A DNA stretch of 64,000 nucleotides, from contig DFTB01000006.1 of NCBI GenBank assembly GCA_002382975.1, positions 248,001-312,000 on the forward strand, read 5' to 3'. A program made the translations under genes and the position numbers. The DNA is from Fibrobacter sp. UBA4223 (lineage in GTDB: Bacteria > Fibrobacterota > Fibrobacteria > Fibrobacterales > Fibrobacteraceae). Shown one piece after another: positions 30,729 through 38,530 of this stretch (positions are counted from its first letter, which is position 1; each line of letters starts with the position of its first letter). A model generated the notes under the pieces. That model did no database searches. It saw only the letters and a program-made list of their open reading frames with translations, and had not been told where the DNA came from.

Positions 30729-31519
30729 TACTTGCCAAACCACTTGGCAGAGATTTCGTCGAACTTGCCGTCGGCCTTCATGGCAGCCAGGGTAGAATTC
30801 ACGGCATCACGCAGGGCCTGGTCCTTCTTGCGGAAACCCACGGCGTAGACTTCGTCGGAAAGGCCTTCCTCGAGCACCGTGTAGTCCTTCCCATTCGTCA
30901 CAATCCAGTACTTGGCCACGATTTCGTCCAGGAACACGGCATCCACACCGCCCTTGTCCAAATCCATGAGCGCTGTCTGGTTGTCGTCAAACGGAACGAT
31001 TTCCTTGGCGGCCTTGCCCGCTTCGGAAGCATCCAGCAGCTTCTGGGCGGTAGAACCGTTCTGCACGGCAATCTTCTTGCCGGCGAGGGCCGCGAGACTT
31101 GCAAGTGCCTTGTCCTTCACCGTGAAAATCATGCGGTTCTTGAGGTACGGGTCGCTCAGGTTCATGGCCTTTGCGCGGGCGCTGTCCACGCTCATGCCGT
31201 TCCAGATGCAGTCAATCTTGCCGGTGTTCAGTTCCTGTTCCTTAGCGTCCCAGGAAATCGGCTGCGTCTTGAGCTTCACTCCCAGGCGCGCACAAACTTC
31301 GGTAGCGAGGTCGATATCGAAACCCACGATGTTGTTATCCTTGTCGCGGAAGCCCATCGGCGGGAAAGAATCATCGAGGCCGAGGACGAACACGCCAGCC
31401 GCCTTGACCTTGTTGAAGGATTCATCGGCAGCAACCTTCGCTTCTGCCTTTTGTTCGTTACAGGCAGAGAATACAGCGGCGCAAGCAACGGCCGCAAGAA
31501 TTGCAAAAATCTTTTTCAT
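30728..31519 (-). CDS. Amino-acid ABC transporter substrate-binding lipoprotein
   Basis: 263 residues from ATG 31519, preceded by AGAGGA. N-terminal lipoprotein signal with lipobox FSAC (MKKIFAILAAVACAAVFSAC). The SBP family 3 fold is clear: FVLGLDDSFPPMGFRDKDNNIVGFDIDLATEVC, WDAKEQELNTGKIDCIWNGMS. The ligand is a polar amino acid, or cystine or glutamine; it cannot be narrowed by eye. First gene of its operon. Confidence 0.92.
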   Translation of the reverse strand: MKKIFAILAAVACAAVFSACNEQKAEAKVAADESFNKVKAAGVFVLGLDDSFPPMGFRDKDNNIVGFDIDLATEVCARLGVKLKTQPISWDAKEQELNTGKIDCIWNGMSVDSARAKAMNLSDPYLKNRMIFTVKDKALASLAALAGKKIAVQNGSTAQKLLDASEAGKAAKEIVPFDDNQTALMDLDKGGVDAVFLDEIVAKYWIVTNGKDYTVLEEGLSDEVYAVGFRKKDQALRDAVNSTLAAMKADGKFDEISAKWFGK

Positions 31520-31556
31520 CTTGAAGTCCTCTTTTTGATTTACAAGAGAAATATAG

Positions 31557-31603
31557 AAAAAGGGCCGCATTTCAATGAATACGGATAATCAAGCAGCCCT
31601 TTT
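31557..31603 (-). terminator. Likely terminator after the type III RM genes
   Basis: On the reverse strand AAAAGGGC (31603-31596) can pair with GCCCTTTTT (31565-31557) across a ~30-nt loop. It follows the res gene and the short coding remnant. Confidence 0.5.
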
Positions 31604-31605
31604 AT

Positions 31606-31707
31606 TTAACGCCTGTATGATTCAAGGAGTTCCATGACGTTGGCTGCATCCTGTTCAGCTTCATCCCAGCTCTGGTCGATATAGGGATTTCTTGAATTAC
31701 CAACTCC
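31606..31707 (-). pseudogene. Possible coding remnant downstream of res
   Basis: A 33-codon open stretch bounded upstream by TGA and ending in TAA at 31606-31608. It reads ...RNPYIDQSWDEAEQDA then ANVMELLESYRR, which looks like the acidic C-terminal end of a real protein, but has no start codon. It overlaps the last codons of res in another frame. It may be a gene fragment left when the RM genes were inserted, or the result of a frameshift. The parent gene is not recognised. Confidence 0.3.
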
Positions 31708-34306
31708 TCATTTGGCTCAAGAATTTTTCCTTGGTGTAGGCGCCTTCGACGTTGCGATCCTCATACACTAGGCAGTAGCGATATTCATTGCCGGCCTTTG
31801 AAGCCCATAGGTTCCCGAGTTCAATTTTCTTAGCGGCATCCAAATGGTCGCCCTTGGTTTCCAGCAGAACGATTTTTCCTTTTTTCGTCTTGATGATGAA
31901 ATCAGGATAGTGATTGATGAACCCGTTGATACAGAAATCGGCCCGTTCCTTGTTGCGGGTCCAAAACTCCACGTTATCCAGGTTTGCGAGTTCATTTACA
32001 ACTTCAGCTTCAAAATTATTGAAACTCTCTTCCGGTTCGTACAGCCCTTTAGCGATGCTCTTGCCCTTTGCTGAGTAGGGTTTCTGTTTTTTGAATGTAT
32101 AAATCGGCTTTAAAATGATTTTGTCTGAATCGACTTTGCTAAGGAATTCTTTGTGAACATAGGTGTCGGCGTGATTTTGGATGGCTGCCTTGATTTTTGC
32201 TGCGTATGGAGTGGAGTTGTTCAGCATGTGGTTGAATGCGGCGTCATCAAATGATTCCAAGACGCGTTCAATGTATATCTTGATTTCTTGGTCAGGAATG
32301 GGGTACATTTTCCCGACAAGCCCCACTAACAATTCGGCGCATTTTTTGCGTTTGCATTCGACATCCTTGATACTTAAAATCCATTGCGCGAGGCTTGTTT
32401 GCGCTTCCTTACCCACTTTGCAGAAGGTCGGAGTATTGTCCTTGGTACTTTCGTCCAAATCGACCTTGTATATTTCTGCATCTACGTTGTCAAAGTTGAT
32501 AGATGTGTCGCAGGTACGAAGTGGGAATTTTTTCAGGAGCATGTCCTTTTCAAATTCCATTTCGCGGAGACCGAACAAGTCGTTTTCAATGCCATCCATG
32601 TTCATGAAGAATTTAGGCAGGCAAATTCCACTTGCGCTTTCAATAAAGTTTTCTTTGATTTGGGCGTTTTTCACTTGCTTCTCCAGATCTGCAGGTGTCG
32701 GAGCGACTCCAGAAGATTTGCACTCCCGGATTTGCATTTCCATCGTTTCGTTTTCTTGTCTTGCCAAGCGTTCTATGTCTTGCACGGCAGGGCTTGCAGG
32801 ACTAGCACTCGTCCCAGGATTCCAGCTTGTTGCTGGTGGCATGATTCCGCTAAAGCCATTTGCCGAAGGCTCTTGCGTTTCCGGTGAAATCGACGACAAC
32901 AAATCGACTGGCGACGGTGCGGCAGGTGCACTTGGCAAATTGTTGACCACCTGCGTATCCGCAATTCTGTAGTCCTTGCCGCTGAAGCCTGCGCGGTTCA
33001 AACCTTCCACCACATTCTGCACGGTATCCAAGAACTTGTTCGATGCCGTAAGCACATAACTCATGTTCAACATCGGGTTCGGATTTTTGCGGGTATAAGG
33101 CAACCGCAGCACTCTCCCGAGAATCTGTTCCACATCCACAGCGGAATTCTTGTCGGCAAGCGATGCAAGGATGTACGCATAAGGGCAATCCCAGCCTTCT
33201 TTCAGAGCGTTCACCGTAATGATGTAGCGGACTTCGCAATCCGGCGACATCAAATCCAAACCAGCCAACTCGTTTTTATCGGCGGTTTTTATCTTGATTT
33301 CGCTTTTCTTGATTCCCTTTTCGATTAGCATCGCCTTGATTTTATCGAAGGTGGCGTTGTCTTCTTTTGTCTTGGGCTCCGCCTGGAATAGGACGATGGG
33401 GCGAATGGGCGCCCCTCCCTGATTTTGAGCGTCAAAAGCGGCTCGTTCCAAGCGGTCGCGAAGTTCCAACGCCGAATTTACGACTTCATCCTTGCACTGG
33501 TGGTTATAGACAATCACGGGCAACTTGACCATGCTTTCTTTTTTGAGTTCAAAGGCACTGGTAAAGCTGATGATGTTGCTGTTTTTTCGCGGAGTCGCCG
33601 TCAAGTCCAAAATAAAACTCGGATTCAGCTGTTTGAGCATATCGACGCTCAATTCGCTTTCCGCATTGTGACTTTCATCTACAACGATTACAGGGTTCAG
33701 CTGCTTGAAAACCGACATCAAGGAGACTTCTTCATCAGCGGATTCCGCAAAAGACAACAGGTTGCCGTTTTCCTTGTAGGCATTGCGGTTATCTTTGTTG
33801 CGGCTCCGCAGGCTATCGAAACTGAGAATGCAAAGGGACAAGTTTTCCTTTACGGACGAAGCGTTGAAACCCGCACCCTGTAAAAGAGCAGTCTTGTCAT
33901 AGACTTCCACGCGATTCCCGAAATCCGCATTCAACTGTTCGCGATATGGATGTTCCGGGTTCGAAAAATTGCGAATGGTCTGTTCAAGGATAGAATTTGA
34001 CGGAACAAGCCACACCACCGTTTTTGCGTGATCTTGCGGAAATATCGAGAAAATCGGTCGGAGCGCATTGGCGGCAATGAATGTTTTTCCGCCAGCAGTC
34101 GGGACCTTCAGGCACACATGAGGAACACCAGCAACATTGTTCTTGTAGGGTTCCACGATTTCGCCGGGGAACGGAGTGAGCGGAGTCCGCGGGTGCAGCC
34201 GCCAGAATTCATTGAAGCTCTCCGAAATATTTTTTGTCTTTTGGAGAATTTCCAGATAACGGGTCAAATCTTCGATGATGTCTTTCTGGTATTGCTTGAG
34301 AATCAT
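31697..34306 (-). CDS. Type III restriction enzyme, Res subunit
   Basis: 869-residue helicase-nuclease that cleaves DNA with its Mod partner. Motifs: Walker A PTAGGKTFIAA, DEXH-type VVDESHNAES, DLTATPRK (motif III), a C-terminal helicase half with VNALKEGWDCPYAYILAS and QILGRVLRLPYTRKNPNP (motif VI). Near the C-terminus PDFIIKTKKGKIVLLETKGDH is a PD-(D/E)XK nuclease site. All key residues look intact. Its ATG overlaps the mod stop (TAATG). Confidence 0.92.
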   Translation of the reverse strand: MILKQYQKDIIEDLTRYLEILQKTKNISESFNEFWRLHPRTPLTPFPGEIVEPYKNNVAGVPHVCLKVPTAGGKTFIAANALRPIFSIFPQDHAKTVVWLVPSNSILEQTIRNFSNPEHPYREQLNADFGNRVEVYDKTALLQGAGFNASSVKENLSLCILSFDSLRSRNKDNRNAYKENGNLLSFAESADEEVSLMSVFKQLNPVIVVDESHNAESELSVDMLKQLNPSFILDLTATPRKNSNIISFTSAFELKKESMVKLPVIVYNHQCKDEVVNSALELRDRLERAAFDAQNQGGAPIRPIVLFQAEPKTKEDNATFDKIKAMLIEKGIKKSEIKIKTADKNELAGLDLMSPDCEVRYIITVNALKEGWDCPYAYILASLADKNSAVDVEQILGRVLRLPYTRKNPNPMLNMSYVLTASNKFLDTVQNVVEGLNRAGFSGKDYRIADTQVVNNLPSAPAAPSPVDLLSSISPETQEPSANGFSGIMPPATSWNPGTSASPASPAVQDIERLARQENETMEMQIRECKSSGVAPTPADLEKQVKNAQIKENFIESASGICLPKFFMNMDGIENDLFGLREMEFEKDMLLKKFPLRTCDTSINFDNVDAEIYKVDLDESTKDNTPTFCKVGKEAQTSLAQWILSIKDVECKRKKCAELLVGLVGKMYPIPDQEIKIYIERVLESFDDAAFNHMLNNSTPYAAKIKAAIQNHADTYVHKEFLSKVDSDKIILKPIYTFKKQKPYSAKGKSIAKGLYEPEESFNNFEAEVVNELANLDNVEFWTRNKERADFCINGFINHYPDFIIKTKKGKIVLLETKGDHLDAAKKIELGNLWASKAGNEYRYCLVYEDRNVEGAYTKEKFLSQMRSW

Positions 34307-35880
34307 TAGAACCTCCGGATATCACGCGGGATTTTCTTGAAGGTGATGTCGTGGTCAAAAAGGAATTTCTGCGGCATGATGCAGTTGTCCGCATAGATTA
34401 CATAGCGGTCGGCCTTCTCCGAAATTGACGCAAGAAATGTCGCATCAAGCGTCGTTGTTTCGTCCTTGTTGTAAAGGAAATAATAGGCGACGCCTTCGAA
34501 GTTCCCTAGATGCGCCGGATGCCCGTTGTTGCTTTGCGGCAAAGCATGGTTTGTTTCGGTGTAATAGAGGTATTCGCGGATGGTCTGCTCCGGGACATCT
34601 TCGTTGATAAAGCCATCCTTCAATAGTTCTGGGCCAAGTTCGTAATAAGCGAATGAACCGCCGGTGCCCTCAGTAACGGTCCCTGAGCCTGTCGAAGGGC
34701 CGTATCCTTTTATCACGCGGCGGACGCGCTCGGCAGTGATTGTTTCTGCGTAATCTTCCATTTCAACAAGGATGAACTTGCGGTTGCCGCCATCTTGCTT
34801 GTTCAAGTTCAACACCGCGTGGGCCGTGGTGCCGGAACCTGCGAAGGAATCGAGGATGATGGAGGATTTGTCAGAATACAACTCAAAACATCTTTTCAAT
34901 AAATCAACTGATTTTGGATAATCAAAAACGGCTTTACCATCAAATATTTCTTTTAGTTTTTTTGTTGCATCTTGAGAATGCCCAACCTCTGTATACTTCC
35001 AAATAGTCATTGGGGTTATTCCCTGCTTTACTTCTGAAAGAAACTTTTTCACAGCAGGAACACTATTTCCATCAGGTCCAAACCATATACGATTGTCAGC
35101 TACCATTTCTGCAAATCTTTCTTTTGTATAAAGCCAACATCTCCCTTTTGATGGTAAAACTCTTCTTTTTGATGGCAACTCAATTTCATACACTTTTTCT
35201 TCTACTACAGGGCCGACAGAACAATCCGATGCTTTCCAAGCTCCTCTTGGATCATTGTCTGGATTTGAATATCTATTATTGGCATCTTCAGACCTTGGCA
35301 ATCCATTACAAACAAGACTCTCTACTTTTTTTGCATAACACAAAATGTAATCATGACTTTCAGAAAAATGTTTTTTCAGATTAACCGGAGCATACGCTCT
35401 TTCCCAAATCACTTGAGCTACAAAATTCCCAGCCCCAAATATTTCATCACAAACCAACTTCAGATTAGCCTGCTCGTTGTCGTCGATGCTAATAAAAATC
35501 GCCCCGTCATTGCTCAACAATTTCTGCAACAACTTAAGGCGCGGGTACATCATGCAAAGCCACTTGTCGTGACGGGTCAAGTCCTCGGATTCCTTCCCTA
35601 CAACTTGCCCCAGCCACTTCTTGATTTTCGGGCTGTTCACATTGTCGTTATAGACCCAGTTCTCGTTGCCGGTATTGTACGGTGGATCGATATAGATGCA
35701 TTTGACGCGACCTTCGTATTCAGGGAGCAGAGATTTGAGCGCTTCCAAATTATCGCCGTGGATAATCTTGTTGCCCGGCTCGCCATCGCCAAAATCGTAT
35801 TTCTTTTCCAGAACCCGATAAGGGACATCCAGGTGGTGATTCAAAACAGCGTCTTTGCCAATCCAGGTCAGCGAGGGCAT
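34306..35880 (-). CDS. Type III DNA methyltransferase, Mod subunit
   Basis: 524-residue adenine-N6 methyltransferase of the beta class: catalytic DPPY at 65-68 (YIDPPYNTGNE) comes before the SAM motif DSFAGSGTT (about 340). It would protect sites from the Res enzyme. The part between the two motifs, the usual target-recognition domain (about 34870-35470), is much richer in A+T than the rest. Near residues 393-401 a REP-like element is read in frame as PSTGSGTV. Starts ATG after GAGG; translationally coupled to res. Confidence 0.92.
   Translation of the reverse strand: MPSLTWIGKDAVLNHHLDVPYRVLEKKYDFGDGEPGNKIIHGDNLEALKSLLPEYEGRVKCIYIDPPYNTGNENWVYNDNVNSPKIKKWLGQVVGKESEDLTRHDKWLCMMYPRLKLLQKLLSNDGAIFISIDDNEQANLKLVCDEIFGAGNFVAQVIWERAYAPVNLKKHFSESHDYILCYAKKVESLVCNGLPRSEDANNRYSNPDNDPRGAWKASDCSVGPVVEEKVYEIELPSKRRVLPSKGRCWLYTKERFAEMVADNRIWFGPDGNSVPAVKKFLSEVKQGITPMTIWKYTEVGHSQDATKKLKEIFDGKAVFDYPKSVDLLKRCFELYSDKSSIILDSFAGSGTTAHAVLNLNKQDGGNRKFILVEMEDYAETITAERVRRVIKGYGPSTGSGTVTEGTGGSFAYYELGPELLKDGFINEDVPEQTIREYLYYTETNHALPQSNNGHPAHLGNFEGVAYYFLYNKDETTTLDATFLASISEKADRYVIYADNCIMPQKFLFDHDITFKKIPRDIRRF
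34676..34703. repeat. REP-like hairpin inside mod
   Basis: ACGGTCCCT (34676-34684) and AGGGCCGT (34696-34703) form a near-perfect stem. The core CCCTGAGCCTGTCGAAGGG (34681-34699) is a sequence I recognise as a widespread interspersed bacterial repeat. It is in frame within mod. Confidence 0.7.
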
Positions 35881-36011
35881 GGGGGCCTCATGTACAAAAA
35901 GGTTAAAGGTTCAGTTCTAACCCTTACCCTTTTGCAAGTGGATTCTATCGCGCCTCGCGCTCCTGAATGACAGGAGCATACAAAAAAGGCGTGGAATCAT
36001 CCGACTTGCAT

Positions 36012-36138
36012 GTTTCGAGGCTCCGCTAAAAGCCCTGCATACTACAAGCACGAACGACCCACGCCCCATAGGGACGTGAGCGTTCGTCTTATTCTCGTAT
36101 GCATTTGAAATTTAGCGGATTTCGAAACTGAGAATAAG
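36012..36138. ncRNA. Candidate structured RNA: long hairpin with pseudoknot
   Basis: Three stacked helices: P1 GTTTCGA...TCCGCTAAA (36012-36030) with TTTAGCGGA...TCGAAAC (36111-36128); P2 TGCATAC (36036-36042) with GTATGCA (36097-36103); P3 36050-36067 with 36071-36087, 17 pairs with one bulge and an ATA loop. The internal-loop strand CTTATTCTC (36088-36096) is perfectly complementary to GAGAATAAG (36130-36138) outside P1, making a pseudoknot. Either strand could be the RNA. On the reverse strand, GGCGTGG in P3 (36065-36059) could instead pair with CCACGCC (35994-35988), followed by TTTTTT: a terminator-like alternative, 108 bp before mod. Family not recognised. Confidence 0.5.
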
Positions 36139-36380
36139 AGCAAAAACTCTAAAAACTGGTAGCCCGTTACCCGACCGGCACACAACCGCCGATGCAGCTA
36201 AAAAGCCATGCCGTGAATATAGATAATTGCAGGACTTTGAAAGTCCGGCAACAGTAGATTACGGATGTTTTTTCTCGAATTCGCTAGGAATCCGTAAAAC
36301 CACACCCCCACGCGAGACGTAATCTCCAAAAATGTCCAATGGCGCACGGCCAGAACGGATAAAATGCCCCTAATCGCAAC

Positions 36381-36409
36381 ATTAACCAAAAAAGTTAATT
36401 TCTTTAACC
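36381..36409. promoter_or_regulatory. Putative operator of the XRE-ImmA operon
   Basis: ATTAAC (36381-36386) and GTTAAT (36394-36399) form an inverted repeat, followed by a third half-site TTAACC (36404-36409) just upstream of the -35 box. Probable binding site for the XRE protein encoded downstream (inference). Confidence 0.4.
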
Positions 36410-36416
36410 AAATCTA

Positions 36417-36445
36417 TTGACTTGTAAACCAAAATAATGTATATT
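36417..36445 (+). promoter_or_regulatory. Sigma-70 type promoter of the XRE-ImmA operon
   Basis: TTGACT (36417-36422), 17-bp spacer, TATATT (36440-36445), 29 bp before the ATG, which has an AAGGAG ribosome site. Confidence 0.7.
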
Positions 36446-36474
36446 ACTCGCAAACCCACTCAAGGAGACACAAA

Positions 36475-36834
36475 ATGGTCACATCTTTCGGAAAATTTTT
36501 GAGGAACTTAAGGATGGATATAGGAGAACTTCTGCTTAATATGGCCGACAAGTTAAGCGTATCTCCAGCATTCCTTTCTGGAGTCGAGAACGGGAAAAGA
36601 AAGATTCCCGAAGGATGGCTTTCCAAGATAGCGACCCTCTATGGCCTATCTGAAGAACAAAACGAAAAGATGATAGCCGCCTATTACGACTCTAATAACG
36701 AAATCGAAATAGGATTGCACGACCTGCAGGCCAACCAAAGAGATCTGGCCATTGCTTTTGCCAGAAAATTGGATTCTATACCAGATAGTGATATAAGCAG
36801 AATCCTAAGTATTTTAAACAAGGAGAAGAAATAA
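36475..36834 (+). CDS. XRE-family helix-turn-helix regulator
   Basis: 119 residues. The N-terminal half is a Cro/CI-type helix-turn-helix (FGKFLRNLRMDIGELLLNMADKLSVSPAFLSGVENGKRKIP), the C-terminal half is helical and charged. It overlaps the ImmA/IrrE gene (TAATG). Such pairs act as repressor plus anti-repressor protease in mobile elements (ImmR/ImmA of ICEBs1) or as toxin-antitoxin-like modules. It probably represses its own promoter, which carries an inverted repeat. Confidence 0.85.
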   Translation: MVTSFGKFLRNLRMDIGELLLNMADKLSVSPAFLSGVENGKRKIPEGWLSKIATLYGLSEEQNEKMIAAYYDSNNEIEIGLHDLQANQRDLAIAFARKLDSIPDSDISRILSILNKEKK

Positions 36835-37364
36835 TGGCAAACTTCATTGCCAAGCCAATGTCCACAGAAGACATTCGGCAGCTTGTAAAGATTATCCGAA
36901 AACGGTGCGGTTTAATTGAGTGTACTAACGTTCCCGTTTGCCATTTATTCGAGTGGATTCTGGAAAAACTAGTCCAGGAATTCGATTGGGAGATAGTATC
37001 CGACGATGAAATGTCCGAAGAGGGAAAGACGTTTACCGGAGCGAACAAGATTGAAATAAGGGAGAGCGTCTATATCGCAGCGAATAACGGAGATGGACGC
37101 GCTCGTTTTACAATCATGCATGAAATCGGACATTTTTTCTTACATGGGCCAAACCGTGTAGCACTTTGCCGTTTGGCTCCTGGGGAAAAGCTTAGACCAT
37201 TCGAAGATCCCGAATGGCAGGCCGACACCTTTGCCGCTGAATTCTTGATGGATTTTGATTTGATTCAAGGAATGAATTACAAGCAGATTTCAGATGAATG
37301 CGGCGTCACTTATGGTGCAGCCAAAACGAGAATCGGCAAAATCCAAGGGAGGTGGATTGTGTAA
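36834..37364 (+). CDS. ImmA/IrrE-family zinc metallopeptidase
   Basis: 176 residues with the HEXXH zinc site HEIGH at 96-100 (FTIMHEIGHFFLHGP) and a downstream acidic helix EWQADTFAAEFLMD supplying the third ligand. The end, YGAAKTRIGKI, is the usual small helical tail. Family members cleave or inactivate their partner XRE repressor after a stress signal. The substrate here is presumably the preceding XRE protein. Translationally coupled to it. Confidence 0.88.
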   Translation: MANFIAKPMSTEDIRQLVKIIRKRCGLIECTNVPVCHLFEWILEKLVQEFDWEIVSDDEMSEEGKTFTGANKIEIRESVYIAANNGDGRARFTIMHEIGHFFLHGPNRVALCRLAPGEKLRPFEDPEWQADTFAAEFLMDFDLIQGMNYKQISDECGVTYGAAKTRIGKIQGRWIV

Positions 37365-37398
37365 AAGTAGCTATCTATACCCTAAATAAACGGCTGTA

Positions 37399-37456
37399 CA
37401 GCGAACATCAGCCATCCAAGCAAACAGCATCAGCAAGTTCTTGTTAACAACTAACG
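37399..37456. repeat. Intergenic repeat, copy 1
   Basis: Contains CAGCGAACA (37399-37407), TCCAAG (37415-37420) and GTTAACAACTAACG (37443-37456) in the same order as copy 2 at 38402-38467. A hairpin with 9-bp arms TTGTCTTGA (37460-37468) / TCAAGACAA (37510-37518) follows. It lies between ImmA and the EndoU gene. Confidence 0.55.
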
Positions 37457-37567
37457 GCTTTGTCTTGATGCACAACATCATCCGCCGAAATTCGGCAAGA
37501 GGTTTTATGTCAAGACAATTCTTGCATATATCAATCCGTATTGTATTTTCTGCAAAAGGGGTACAAT

Positions 37568-38035
37568 ATGGGAACCAGTAAACCAGGCCGCTACATGAAT
37601 ACGAAAGGTAGCGCCAGAACCATGAGCCAGTTTTCGCTGGTTCATGCATCCGAAGGAAAATTCACAAGACCACAAAGACCAACTGACCCATTAAAACTGG
37701 TGAGTGGTGGCCATGGACAAAAAGGGATGAATCTTCTAGATAAATACGGTATTGCGTACAATATTGTGAAAATCTATCCCAATGGTGTTCGTGTAGGAAA
37801 CATCCCTTTGCATTCGACAAGAGCGAAACGTACGGGGATAAACCAATCTTGGTTTCCTACGTCATGGAGTGAAAAAACTATTAAACGGGCTGGAGAACAT
37901 GTAGCCCAGTTACACAGGAACCGTAATTTCCCGGATGGAAGGATTATGTACGGGACTTTCAAGGGCGTTCGTGTAGGTGTAATCAAAACAAATGGGCAAA
38001 TCGGAACTGTGTTCCCTGACAAAATTCAACCATAG
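37568..38035 (+). CDS. Orphan EndoU-type nuclease toxin
   Basis: 155 residues matching the bacterial EndoU ribonuclease domain of polymorphic and CDI toxins: GGH (47-49), YPNGVRVGNI, the SWFPTSWSEKTIKRAGEHV core and MYGTFKGVRVGVIKTNGQIGTVFP. It has no signal peptide or delivery domain, so it looks like an isolated toxin C-terminal domain, or an intracellular toxin. ATG 37568 follows AAAGGGG and is preferred to an upstream TTG (37541). The next gene, starting 10 bp after the stop and sharing a TAGGAG site with it, is the likely immunity gene. Confidence 0.72.
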   Translation: MGTSKPGRYMNTKGSARTMSQFSLVHASEGKFTRPQRPTDPLKLVSGGHGQKGMNLLDKYGIAYNIVKIYPNGVRVGNIPLHSTRAKRTGINQSWFPTSWSEKTIKRAGEHVAQLHRNRNFPDGRIMYGTFKGVRVGVIKTNGQIGTVFPDKIQP

Positions 38036-38045
38036 GAGTCAAAAA

Positions 38046-38378
38046 ATGATAGACAAGAATGAATTCAACAAAATCATTGTTGAACGCAAAAGAATCGCGG
38101 ATGAAACGATGGACAACTGGGATTACGGCATTGAACAATGCCACGAAAAAATCCTTGCAATGATTACGGACAACCTGCAGGAAGGACTCTCGTTCCTTGA
38201 AAACGAATGCAGTCCTGATGATATCTACTGGATTAGCGAAATGTTTGATGAAATCGCAACTAAAACTCAATCCAAGGAATTCATCGAGGCGATACACAGA
38301 ATCCATGACAAAATGCCGGAGGATATCAAGAAATCGATTGAGATTGATATTGAATCTGCCGAACAAGCAATGGGTTAA
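38046..38378 (+). CDS. Putative immunity protein for the EndoU toxin
   Basis: 110 residues, acidic and helical (FLENECSPDDIYWISEMFDEIATKTQSKEF), no membrane segment. I do not recognise a named family with certainty; small acidic helical proteins downstream of CDI/EndoU toxins are usually immunity proteins. The ATG at 38046 has TAGGAG 8 bp upstream, overlapping the toxin stop codon. The call rests on position and composition. Confidence 0.55.
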   Translation: MIDKNEFNKIIVERKRIADETMDNWDYGIEQCHEKILAMITDNLQEGLSFLENECSPDDIYWISEMFDEIATKTQSKEFIEAIHRIHDKMPEDIKKSIEIDIESAEQAMG

Positions 38379-38401
38379 AAAGAAAGGACTCGAACAAGTT
38401 G

Positions 38402-38489
38402 CAGCGAACAATCTTGTCCAAGTCCATTCCCAGATATGCTAAAGCAAATCCTAGTTAACAACTAACGTAGGTATTAATTTAGCATATCT
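38402..38489. repeat. Intergenic repeat, copy 2, with 12-bp hairpin arms
   Basis: CAGCGAACA (38402-38410), TCCAAG (38417-38422) and GTTAACAACTAACG (38454-38467) as in copy 1. Here the last motif lies in the loop of a perfect 12-bp inverted repeat AGATATGCTAAA (38432-38443) / TTTAGCATATCT (38478-38489), with inner arms CCTA/TAGG. It lies between the immunity gene and the DUF4417 gene. Confidence 0.6.
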
Positions 38490-38530
38490 ATTCCACAAAA
38501 ACAAGTAAAATCTTCAAAAGAGGAATAAAT

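Larger units (their letters stand above)
35881..36474. other. 594-bp gene-free region with several strong RNA-like structures
   Basis: No convincing open frame. It holds a hairpin GCTCCTG/CAGGAGC (35959-35977), a large pseudoknotted element (36012-36138), hairpins at 36227-36251 (TTGC-GGACTT/AAGTCC-GCAA) and 36259-36297 (TTACGGAT/ATCCGTAA, 23-nt loop), then the promoter and operator of the XRE gene. It is not tRNA; I looked for and did not find RNase P or tmRNA hallmarks. Confidence 0.6.

Noticed and set aside
34306..35880. Phase-variable mod by simple repeats
   Set aside because: No homopolymer or short tandem repeat of the needed length was seen in the mod coding sequence or just upstream.
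36012..36138. Retron msr-msd
   Set aside because: The long hairpin looks msd-like but there is no reverse transcriptase gene nearby in the window.
35959..36300. tmRNA, RNase P RNA or 6S RNA in the gene-free region
   Set aside because: No tRNA-like ends or ALAA-type tag, no RNase P core sequences beyond a short AAAGTCCGG match, and the helix layout does not fit 6S RNA.
37399..38467. Integron attC sites flanking the EndoU cassette
   Set aside because: The shared motifs do not fit RYYYAAC/GTTRRRY pairs, the conserved part is in a loop rather than at the stem ends, and no integrase is visible.
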